From: Anaerolineaceae bacterium | Lineage (GTDB): Bacteria > Chloroflexota > Anaerolineae > Anaerolineales > Anaerolineaceae | DNA length: 10,440 nt | Reading direction: 5' to 3' | Assembly: GCA_028714615.1 (NCBI GenBank) | Contig: JAQTMA010000143.1 | Location: 1-10,440, forward strand | Shown: positions 1 to 6,639 of the stretch, in pieces | Layout of the letters: every line of letters begins with the position of its first letter | Position numbering within the stretch: the first letter of the stretch is position 1 | Translations under genes and position numbers: made by a program | Notes under the pieces: generated by a model | The model's input: only the letters and a program-made list of their open reading frames with translations | Databases searched by the model: none | Told to the model about the DNA's origin: nothing

Positions 1-232
1 TAATGACAATGAGGTTGATTTCGCCATTCTTTCAGAAGGGAAAACCACAGCTTTATACCAGGTCTGTTTTGACCTGACAGATCAAGAAACGAGAATTCGG
101 GAGATCCGCTCGCTGATAAAAGCGGGGAAAAACCTAAACTGTCAAAATCTCAACCTGATCACCCTGGAAAAACCGGATATGGATAAGCTGCCGCCAGAAA
201 TAACGGTTATTTCTGCAGCGGAATTTTTATAA
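1..232 (+). CDS. DUF4143-type ATP-binding protein, C-terminal fragment (5' end outside window)
   Basis: The frame starting at base 2 is open from the window edge to a TAA at 230-232, giving 76 residues with no start codon. The fragment begins with an EVDFAI motif, followed by YQVCFDL, an REIRSL segment and a short NLITLE strand. From family knowledge, this order (EVDF, then QVC, then an RE-rich helix, then an ending beta strand) is the PD-(D/E)XK-like C-terminal domain of DUF4143 proteins. Those proteins carry an AAA_14 P-loop ATPase domain at the N-terminus, here off-window. Their biological role is poorly defined. They are common in accessory regions and often sit near toxin-antitoxin genes, which fits the AbiE pair downstream. 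The family call is fairly secure from the motifs, but the ATPase half cannot be checked here. Confidence 0.75.
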   Translation, partial: NDNEVDFAILSEGKTTALYQVCFDLTDQETRIREIRSLIKAGKNLNCQNLNLITLEKPDMDKLPPEITVISAAEFL

Positions 233-243
233 TGGTCTACGGG

Positions 244-399
244 CTAAGGGTTTGATCTTCGTGTAGACTTTTCTATCGAGCCAACAATTTCCGATTCAAT
301 ATCGGTCAAGGCGCAAATAGCCTCGATTGTTTCCGCAACGATGGTGGCCTGGCGGTTTAGAACTGCAGCTTTGGCAAATAATGGGTGAGCAATGCCAAT
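244..399 (-). pseudogene. Start-less coding remnant, C-terminal end of an unidentified protein
   Basis: Bases 233-446 contain no intact gene. On the minus strand one frame stays open from 399 to a TAG at 244-246, giving 51 residues, and it reads like real protein. It begins IGIAHPLFAKAAVLNRQ, continues with an amphipathic helix (ATIVAETIEAICALTD), then an acidic IESEIVGSIEKS segment. There is no ATG, GTG or TTG at its beginning and an in-frame TGA lies just upstream (400-402). It therefore looks like the tail of a gene whose 5' part was lost where the abiE promoter now lies. The helix followed by an LTDxExEIV pattern is loosely like the extreme C-terminus of Eco57I/TaqI-type DNA methyltransferases (LTxEEIxIVE). 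That resemblance is from memory and weak. It may also be a chance open frame. Confidence 0.35.
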
Positions 400-408
400 T
401 CATCCAAA

Positions 409-450
409 CCATTGCAATAAGTTATCGTATATGCTAATATAATGCAATGG
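409..450 (+). promoter_or_regulatory. abiEi promoter with dyad operator spanning the start codon
   Basis: CCATTGCA at 409-416 and its exact reverse complement TGCAATGG at 443-450 are separated by 26 bases. The right arm contains the abiEi ATG (447-449). Between and across the arms lies a plausible promoter: TTGCAA (412-417), a 17-base gap, then TAATAT (435-440). A closer -10 match, TATAAT at 438-443, would put the spacing at 20. No Shine-Dalgarno sequence precedes the ATG, so the message may be leaderless or have a very short leader. AbiEi proteins of known systems repress their own operon by binding inverted repeats in the promoter. The dyad is seen; its role as operator is inferred. Confidence 0.5.
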
Positions 451-1085
451 AATTCAATTCGTTACTTACGCTTATTGGTGATGATCCGGTCTTTTCATCC
501 TCACTATTCCTTGCTGGGAAGATTAACCCCAAAATTGTCCGGCTACAGCTTACCCGTTGGGTTAACAGCGGACGGATTTACCAATTACGACGAGGATTGT
601 ATGCAATCGCACCTCCATATCAAAAAGTTAAGCCGCATCCTTTCCTGGTTGCGAATAACCTGCAACAGGCATCTTATGTAAGCCTGCAATCAGCCCTGGC
701 TTTCTATGGCTTGATCCCCGAGATTGTGAATAGTACCCTAAGTGTTACTGCAGGACGACCGGAAAGATTGGAAACACCCCTGGGCATTTTTGAGTTTCAT
801 CATATAAAAACCGCCCTCCTTTTTGGTTACCAAATGACCGATTTGGGTGGACAAAATGCATTGGTGGCAACCCCAGAAAAAGCCCTGCTAGACCTGATTT
901 ACTTGCAACCAGGAGGTGAATCACTGCATTCCTTGCAAGAGTTGCGTTTACAGAATTTCGAGCGCTTGGATCTGGCTGTGTTGAAGAGACTATCCGAAGG
1001 CTTTGGCTCTCCGAAGATGCATACCGCTGTTAAGCTGATTCGCCAGGTGATCCTTAGTGATATCAGTGAGTATGAGGTACTTTGA
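447..1085 (+). CDS. abiEi: AbiEi-family antitoxin / autorepressor
   Basis: A 212-residue protein of the size expected for AbiEi antitoxins. Residues about 5-57 form a winged-helix-like domain ending in the family-typical RIYQLRRGLYAI wing. The middle part carries SYVSLQSALAFYGLIPE (77-92), followed by a VTAGRPERLETPLGIFEFHHI segment (100-120, abridged sense: beta strands around GRP and FEFHHI). Next comes ATPEKALLDLIYL (141-153). All are characteristic of the AbiEi antitoxin family. In known AbiE systems the antitoxin does not bind the toxin stably (type IV behaviour). Its N-terminal domain represses the operon. The ATG at 447 is chosen because the protein aligns naturally from there and the promoter dyad ends on it; there is no visible ribosome binding site. 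The stop codon overlaps the toxin start by four bases (TTGA), so the pair is translationally coupled. Confidence 0.85.
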   Translation: MEFNSLLTLIGDDPVFSSSLFLAGKINPKIVRLQLTRWVNSGRIYQLRRGLYAIAPPYQKVKPHPFLVANNLQQASYVSLQSALAFYGLIPEIVNSTLSVTAGRPERLETPLGIFEFHHIKTALLFGYQMTDLGGQNALVATPEKALLDLIYLQPGGESLHSLQELRLQNFERLDLAVLKRLSEGFGSPKMHTAVKLIRQVILSDISEYEVL

Positions 1086-1888
1086 AAGATTACTTGGCTG
1101 GTTTGGTACGGCAAACATCCTCCCCTCTAGACGGCAGAAATTTGGCAAGAGAATACCTTCAGGCACGAATTTTAGCTTCGTTGCAACGCTCTGGCGCTAT
1201 GATCCCATTGGCATTCCATGGCGGGTCAGCGCTGCGATTCTTATACTCCCACGGGCGGTACTCCGAAGATCTCGACTTTGCACTTGAGGGCAACCGGCAA
1301 AGCTATGATTTCCGTGCCTACCTTCAGTCAATTCGCTCCGAATTAACTCCCGAAGGGTACCAGGTTGAATTAAAGGTCAATGACCAAGATACCGTTCACA
1401 ACGCCTTCGTCCGTTTTCCCGGATTGTTGTTTGAGCTGGGCCTTTCACCACAACGTAGTGAAGTGCTTGCAATCAAAATTGAAGTGGATACCAATCCACC
1501 TCAGGGCGCTGGGCTTTCTACCACCGTTGTCCGTCGGTTTGTTGTGCTTCAACTTCATCATCATGATAAGGCCTCCCTCTTATCCGGAAAAATGCTTGCC
1601 GTTCTGCAGCGCCCTTTCCCGAAGGGACGCGATATTTATGATTTACTGTGGTATTTAAGTGACCCCACCTGGCCACCGCCAAACCTGATATTGCTCAACA
1701 ATGCCCTGGCGCAGACCAATTGGGATGACGGAACGCTGACAAAGGACAATTGGAAAGAAAAGGTTCGTCTGCGTTTGGAAAAGTTGAATTGGAAAGAGAT
1801 TGTGGATGATGTGCGTCCATTTGTTGGAACGAGTTTTGATCTAAACTTGCTGACGCTAGCCAACCTACTAAGAGTATTATCGGGGTAA
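1082..1888 (+). CDS. abiEii: AbiEii-family nucleotidyltransferase toxin
   Basis: A 268-residue protein starting at TTG, four bases inside the end of abiEi, with GAGG (1074-1077) four bases upstream. It has the DNA polymerase-beta-like nucleotidyltransferase signature of AbiEii/DUF1814 proteins. Motif I is HGGSALRFLY (46-55), then RYSEDLDF (59-66) with the metal-binding D63 and D65. A further acidic strand KIEVD (132-136) follows. Then comes a basic and acidic block SGKMLAVLQRPFPKGRDIYDLL (168-189, key residues K170, R177, K181, D184, D187). From the family, such toxins transfer nucleotides to cellular RNA targets; some act on tRNA. They cause growth arrest, and several AbiE systems abort phage infection. 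All catalytic-looking residues are present, so the toxin appears intact. It ends 80 bases from the convergent hybrid kinase gene; no clear terminator is visible between them. The exact target is unknown. Confidence 0.87.
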   Translation: MKDYLAGLVRQTSSPLDGRNLAREYLQARILASLQRSGAMIPLAFHGGSALRFLYSHGRYSEDLDFALEGNRQSYDFRAYLQSIRSELTPEGYQVELKVNDQDTVHNAFVRFPGLLFELGLSPQRSEVLAIKIEVDTNPPQGAGLSTTVVRRFVVLQLHHHDKASLLSGKMLAVLQRPFPKGRDIYDLLWYLSDPTWPPPNLILLNNALAQTNWDDGTLTKDNWKEKVRLRLEKLNWKEIVDDVRPFVGTSFDLNLLTLANLLRVLSG

Positions 1889-1968
1889 TCAGGATGCCAA
1901 AGAAAATAAACCTGGTTTTTAAGTAGGGAATGACTCAGGTCAAGGGGGATATACAGGATGGGAGGTCT

Positions 1969-4674
1969 TCATCGCGAGGAATGCAGATTGCGCTCGATAA
2001 GCGCCAGAACCTGGTCTTCGTCGAAATTGTCAACCAGTTGGCACAACCGTCTGGCGAACGGTCGATATTGTTCGCCGAGTTGCTCGATCTGCAGAGCTCG
2101 CTGCTTCAAGCGCGGAAGTGCACCTTGCATGGCGAGGTCCAGCAAGGCAGTCAACTCCGGCAGCGGCGGGGGAATGATCAATTCGTCCGCCGGATCATCA
2201 GGTATGCTTGCCGGATTGGTCGATTCGCGATAAACCCAAGGTAGATTCAGGTGCGCCGGTAGAAGGGCAAACAACTTATTCACTTCGACCGGTTTGGTTA
2301 AGAATGCGTCGCAACCGGCAAGTGTGCTCTGGAATACATCTTTCTCGAATGCATGGCTCGACATCGCAATTAAAATGACCCGCTTCTCCCCATTGAGTTC
2401 GGTCATTTTCCGAATCTGTTTGGCCGCCTCAAGCCCACCCATACCCGGCATCATCAAGTCCAAGAATATCGCATCAGGTTGAACGTTGTCGGCTAGCTCG
2501 ACGGCTTGCTGCCCATTGGCTGCCTCAAACATTTCGAATCCCAGCGGTTCCAGCAGATTGACCAAAACTGACCGATTGGTTGGCTTATCATCTACCACGA
2601 GCAGTTTGCACCTGGGCCCGGTATAGCCCACGATCTCACGATCCAAGATGGGCTGCTGAGAAACGTCATCGATCCAAATCGCCGGGAATTCCAGATCCAG
2701 CCGGAACTTGCTTCCGTATCCCTCTTCACTCTCAACCGTCAACCGGCCGTTCATCGCCTCGATCAGTCTCTTGGTGATGGTCAGTCCTAAACCGGTGCCA
2801 TCGACGCGATGATTCATGTCGCCTACTTGCTCGAACGGTAAAAAGATTTGTTCCAATTTATCGGCGTTTATACCGATACCGGTATCGATCACCGCGAACC
2901 GAAGGTGGCACACCTCCGATTTCTCCCGCTGTTCGGTTGGCGTAAGGCTGAAAGACGACGTCGCCGGATCGATCAGTCCGACCTGGAAGATCACCTCGCC
3001 CTGATCGGTGAATTTGATGGCATTTCCGATGAGATTGATGAGGATTTGTCTCAGCCTGATCTCGTCTGCACGGATAACCGGCGGCAATGGCGTTGCTCGT
3101 TCAAAGGTAAATGCGATACTCTTTTTCTGGTGCGCCCGAATCTGAAACATGCTGACAATCCCTTCTAGAAAATTCGGAAGGTGAAAATCCGTATAATGCA
3201 GTTCCATTTTACGGGCTTCTATTTTGGACAGATCGAGGATATCGTTAATGAGCGTCAACAGGTGTTTGCCACTGGTGTAGATAATGCCGACCGACTGTGC
3301 CTGGGTGGGAGTCAGGTGTTCATCACGATTGAGGATTTGAGCATAGCCTAATATACCATTGAGCGGCGTGCGGAGCTCGTGACTCATATTGGTGAGGAAT
3401 TCACTCTTGGCCAGGCTGGCTCCCTCGGCGACTTCTTTTAACTTCTCAAGCTGTTGGGTTTGTTTCTCCAGACGGGCAATCGTCTCGCGCAGACGATCCG
3501 TCATCAGGTTGAAGGTAACCGCCAATTGCCCAATTTCATCACTGGATTCTACTTCTGCATGAGCCTGCAAATCTCCATGGGCAATTCGTTCAGCCGCCCC
3601 CGTCAAACGTCGAACTGACCCGATAATGGTCTCTCGAAAGACAACCACCATCCAAATTCCCAACAGCAGAGCGAGAAAACTAATGGAGAATGATTGGATC
3701 TGGCCGTTTGACAGGTCGCTGCGACCTCTGTTTAGATCAGCTTGCAGCAGAGCCTGTTGGTTGGCGGTGATTTGATACAAGATTGTCAGCATCTGCTCGG
3801 CTTGCGGTTCACTTTGGGTCCGGAATAGATACAATTCCTCATAGGCGTGCTCCCCTTTAATCGCATTGAAGATTTGAGTCGGCCAGGCAAGCAGCTTATT
3901 ACGGGCTTCGTCGATCTCGATAAACTCAGCATGTTGTTCTAAGGTGAGCAATGCCTGCTGGGAGCGCAGATTCTCCCAGGCTGTGGTATTCGAGGGCAAT
4001 CCCGCAAGATAATTTGATTCGAAGGTATTATCGCGACCAATCGTAAAAGCGAAAAGATTGATCATCATCTCATTGAACGACGTCCGAAAGTCAATCATAC
4101 TCGTAAGCAGATCACTATTCTGAGCGGAATAATTCCGCTTTTCCTGGACTGTGATCATTCTGTCCATCATGTCGAAAATCATCAATCTCGCAGGGTCAAC
4201 CTCAGTGCGGTAGAGTTGCAGCCCAGGTTGATTGAGCCGGGGATTATTATGCAACTGAAACATCTTCTCAGATAATGACGCCCATTTTACGAAGGAGGTT
4301 TTGAGATTAACCAGGCGACTCATGCCTTTAAGGTCAGCAGAGATCTGAGCCAGACGCTCCATCTCGGCAAGATTTGTTTCGAAATCTTTTCGAGCAGTAT
4401 AGAAATCCGCAATTTGACCGAGATCGTTCAAGGTCAAATAGCCATGAATATCAGCGACCATCTTGATCAAGCTGGCTTGAGCTTGAACTGAGGCTAGCGC
4501 TGCTGGAACCCACAAATCCCCCGTGCGCTTAAGATCTTGATTAACGCGAACGCTACCAATGGTGTTAAACACAACAACCAGCATAGTCAGGCCAACCAGC
4601 AATCCAAAACTAAGATTGAGTTTCCCGCCGATGCTTAGCCTGTTCAGATACTTTCTTGAAAGGGCTGATATCAT
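1969..4674 (-). CDS. Membrane-bound hybrid sensor histidine kinase with C-terminal receiver
   Basis: A 901-residue protein. Two membrane segments (about 20-42 and 330-347) enclose an extracellular, mostly helical sensor of about 285 residues with no recognised ligand-binding motif. It may be a four-helix-bundle or CHASE3-like sensor. Then follow a HAMP domain (about 346-400, DEIGQL at 379-384), a short coiled coil, and a HisKA domain with H-box SHELRTP (phospho-accepting H432). The HATPase_c domain has an N box at N551, DTGIGI at 597-602 and GTGLGL at 626-631. A receiver domain (about 688-808) has D695/D696, phospho-acceptor D739 and K794. A tail of about 90 residues follows. No HPt signature is present. 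It is the last gene of the minus-strand signalling unit. Its ATG overlaps the stop of the response regulator gene by four bases (ATGA) and has only a weak ribosome binding site, suggesting coupled translation. The ligand is unknown; linkage to a sugar transporter suggests a carbohydrate signal. Confidence 0.9.
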   Translation of the reverse strand: MISALSRKYLNRLSIGGKLNLSFGLLVGLTMLVVVFNTIGSVRVNQDLKRTGDLWVPAALASVQAQASLIKMVADIHGYLTLNDLGQIADFYTARKDFETNLAEMERLAQISADLKGMSRLVNLKTSFVKWASLSEKMFQLHNNPRLNQPGLQLYRTEVDPARLMIFDMMDRMITVQEKRNYSAQNSDLLTSMIDFRTSFNEMMINLFAFTIGRDNTFESNYLAGLPSNTTAWENLRSQQALLTLEQHAEFIEIDEARNKLLAWPTQIFNAIKGEHAYEELYLFRTQSEPQAEQMLTILYQITANQQALLQADLNRGRSDLSNGQIQSFSISFLALLLGIWMVVVFRETIIGSVRRLTGAAERIAHGDLQAHAEVESSDEIGQLAVTFNLMTDRLRETIARLEKQTQQLEKLKEVAEGASLAKSEFLTNMSHELRTPLNGILGYAQILNRDEHLTPTQAQSVGIIYTSGKHLLTLINDILDLSKIEARKMELHYTDFHLPNFLEGIVSMFQIRAHQKKSIAFTFERATPLPPVIRADEIRLRQILINLIGNAIKFTDQGEVIFQVGLIDPATSSFSLTPTEQREKSEVCHLRFAVIDTGIGINADKLEQIFLPFEQVGDMNHRVDGTGLGLTITKRLIEAMNGRLTVESEEGYGSKFRLDLEFPAIWIDDVSQQPILDREIVGYTGPRCKLLVVDDKPTNRSVLVNLLEPLGFEMFEAANGQQAVELADNVQPDAIFLDLMMPGMGGLEAAKQIRKMTELNGEKRVILIAMSSHAFEKDVFQSTLAGCDAFLTKPVEVNKLFALLPAHLNLPWVYRESTNPASIPDDPADELIIPPPLPELTALLDLAMQGALPRLKQRALQIEQLGEQYRPFARRLCQLVDNFDEDQVLALIERNLHSSR

Positions 4675-5327
4675 TCCAGGCTGATAATCCCTTTGCGGAG
4701 TGCATACTTGACAAAGTCCGTGACGTTGTGAATCCCGAGTTTATCGGATATGTTCGCCCGATGAACGCCGGCCGTTTTAATACTGATTTGAAGTCGATCA
4801 GCGATCTCTCGGGTTGAGTATCCTTCGGCAATCAGTTGCAATACTTCCCGTTCCCGATTGGTCAACTTTCCATTTTGGTCACCCTGAGATAGTGATCCAG
4901 AATGTTTGAGATACTCATCGATAACGGTATGTGATACTGATGGGCTAAGAAATGTATCACCCCGGTATACAGCCTGAATTGCCAGAATCAATTCGGCCGG
5001 CGCGGCTTGCTTGACAATATACCCCGATGAGCCAGCCTGTAAAGCCTGATTGATATACTCGACGTTGGTGTACATGGTCAAGGCCAGCACTTTCACTTGT
5101 GGGAACATTTTTCTGATTTGCCGGGTGGCATCCAACCCGTTGAGGTGTGGCATGGTAATATCCATTAAAACCACATCTGGCAGAAGAGCTTCAACTTTCT
5201 GGATCGCCTCCCAGCCGTCCTCCGCTTCGCCAACGACCTCAATCCCTGTATTGGCGTTGAGTAGCGAGCAGATCCCTTTCCGCACAATGGTATGATCTTC
5301 GACAACCAGTACGGATATTTTTGTCAT
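4671..5327 (-). CDS. NarL/LuxR-family DNA-binding response regulator
   Basis: A 218-residue protein of standard NarL-family length. The receiver domain (about 4-120) has E10/D11, phospho-acceptor D56 in VLMDITMP, T84 and K106. A linker follows, then a LuxR-type helix-turn-helix (about 154-218) with LTNREREVLQLIAEGYSTRE and the recognition-helix region SIKTAGVHRANI. GGAGG at 5335-5339 lies seven bases before the ATG, inside the end of the upstream kinase gene, and the two genes overlap by ATGA. The adjacent kinase has a HisKA_3 domain, the class that normally pairs with NarL-type regulators, so it is the expected direct partner. Targets are not shown by the sequence. The sugar transporter promoter upstream on the same strand is the natural candidate. 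Confidence 0.93.
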   Translation of the reverse strand: MTKISVLVVEDHTIVRKGICSLLNANTGIEVVGEAEDGWEAIQKVEALLPDVVLMDITMPHLNGLDATRQIRKMFPQVKVLALTMYTNVEYINQALQAGSSGYIVKQAAPAELILAIQAVYRGDTFLSPSVSHTVIDEYLKHSGSLSQGDQNGKLTNREREVLQLIAEGYSTREIADRLQISIKTAGVHRANISDKLGIHNVTDFVKYALRKGIISLE

Positions 5328-6499
5328 AGAACGTCCTCCAATGGGATCTCAATTGAAACCCGGGTACCTTTCCCTGGTTCGGAACTGATGTTGAAAGTGC
5401 CGCCCAGCAACACCACCCGCTCTCTCATGCCGATCAAGCCGGTACCCTGTTTGAGCAGGTCGCCATTGAATACCCTTTGCACATCGAAGCCAAGTCCATC
5501 ATCCTCAATGCAGGCAATCACGCTGTGCCCACTGCATTTCAGCAACAATTTCACTGTGCTGGCTTGTGCATGACGAGTAATATTCGTGAGAGCTTCTTGA
5601 AAGATCCGGTATAGTGCGATTTCCACATTCGAAGGCAAACGTTCATCCAGATTGATGATGTCCGAGTGAACTTTGAGGTTAACGCGTTTTGCGAATTGCC
5701 GGATATACCACTGCAGCGCGGAGGCCAACCCCAGATCGTCCAGCATGGCCGGTCTTAATCGAAAAGACAATTCACGGATTTGCGTCAACGTTTGATTGAC
5801 CAGCGACATCGACTCATTCAAGTGGGCGTGAATATCGGGATTGCACTCACTGGGCAGTTCCTGAGCAATGGCGGTCAAGTTGATGCTGATGGCGGTTAGG
5901 GCCTGGCCCGTTTCGTCGTGGAGCTCGCGGGCTAATTGCTTGCGTTCAGCCTCTTGCACTTCAGTGAGTTTCTGATTAAGGGCGCTCAATTGTTCGCGCT
6001 GCTGGTTAATCGCCTCGAAGAGTCGATCTCTTTCAACCTGGTTGCTGAGCTGTAATTGCTCATTCTTTTCCTGAAGGCTCAGAGTCAAATCTTGCAAGTG
6101 TAAATGGGTTTTGACTCTGGCCAATACTTCTTCCTGATTTAACGGTTTCGTAACATAATCGACCGCCCCAGCCGAGAAGCCTTTCACTTTATCCTCAATG
6201 CTGGTTAAGGAGGTCATAAAAATCACGGGGATATCTTTCGTGGCTTCCTGGCTCTTCAATTGGCGGCAGGTCTCAAAACCATCCATTCCTGGCATCAATA
6301 TGTCCAATAGAATAATATCCGGCTGGCTGTATTTCACCCGTTTGAGTGCGGTTTTTCCACTCCGTGCAATGCGGATATCAAAGCCATAGCTTTCCAAATA
6401 ATTCACGACAACACCCAAGTTGACCGGCGTATCATCGACAACCAGAATCGTGTAATCTTGGAAATTGAGTCCCGATTTATCCTTTGTTTCGTTGCTCAT
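5324..6499 (-). CDS. Soluble REC-HisKA_3-HATPase histidine kinase
   Basis: A 391-residue protein with no signal peptide or membrane segment. An N-terminal receiver (about 16-133) carries D22/D23, phospho-acceptor D66 in LLDILMPG and K118. A Q/E/L-rich coiled coil (about 135-185) leads into a HisKA_3 dimerisation domain with the phospho-accepting H194 in ARELHDETGQ. The HATPase_c domain has N306 in EALTNITRHA, DDGLGF at 333-338 and GTGLIGMRER at 352-361. HisKA_3 kinases phosphorylate NarL-type regulators, and one is encoded immediately downstream with a 4-base overlap. The only recognisable input domain is the receiver, so the kinase is probably controlled by phosphorylation from another kinase, plausibly the hybrid kinase two genes on. 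The ATG has a poorly placed AGGG two bases upstream and an in-frame stop 17 bases upstream, so no longer start is available. The 140-base gap before it (6500-6639) shows no convincing promoter or terminator. Confidence 0.92.
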   Translation of the reverse strand: MSNETKDKSGLNFQDYTILVVDDTPVNLGVVVNYLESYGFDIRIARSGKTALKRVKYSQPDIILLDILMPGMDGFETCRQLKSQEATKDIPVIFMTSLTSIEDKVKGFSAGAVDYVTKPLNQEEVLARVKTHLHLQDLTLSLQEKNEQLQLSNQVERDRLFEAINQQREQLSALNQKLTEVQEAERKQLARELHDETGQALTAISINLTAIAQELPSECNPDIHAHLNESMSLVNQTLTQIRELSFRLRPAMLDDLGLASALQWYIRQFAKRVNLKVHSDIINLDERLPSNVEIALYRIFQEALTNITRHAQASTVKLLLKCSGHSVIACIEDDGLGFDVQRVFNGDLLKQGTGLIGMRERVVLLGGTFNISSEPGKGTRVSIEIPLEDVL

Positions 6500-6639
6500 T
6501 GCCCTATGCTCAATTCAACAGTAATGCAAAGTCCGGAATATATTCTACTCCAGAAAAATCAACGACCTTCGTGGGCCAGTTCGTTTGGAATCATCGTGGG
6601 GTGGGAGGAATAGAGGGCAAGTATTGAAATGGGGGATTT

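Noticed and set aside
291..305. CCGAT/ATCGG hairpin downstream of the DUF4143 gene
   Set aside because: A five-bp stem without a following T-run is too weak for a terminator and lies inside the possible coding remnant.
442..681. Open frame starting at an ATG five bases before abiEi
   Set aside because: It is out of frame with abiEi, its residues show no domain, and the abiEi frame has clear family motifs.
1889..1968. Possible bidirectional terminator between abiEii and the convergent hybrid kinase gene
   Set aside because: There are short T-runs, but the only inverted repeat next to them (AAACC/GGTTT) has a one-base loop and cannot form a hairpin.
6536..6545. Perfect palindrome GAATATATTC in the gap before the REC-kinase gene
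   Set aside because: Ten bases of AT-rich palindrome are expected by chance, and no well-spaced -35 element accompanies it as a promoter.
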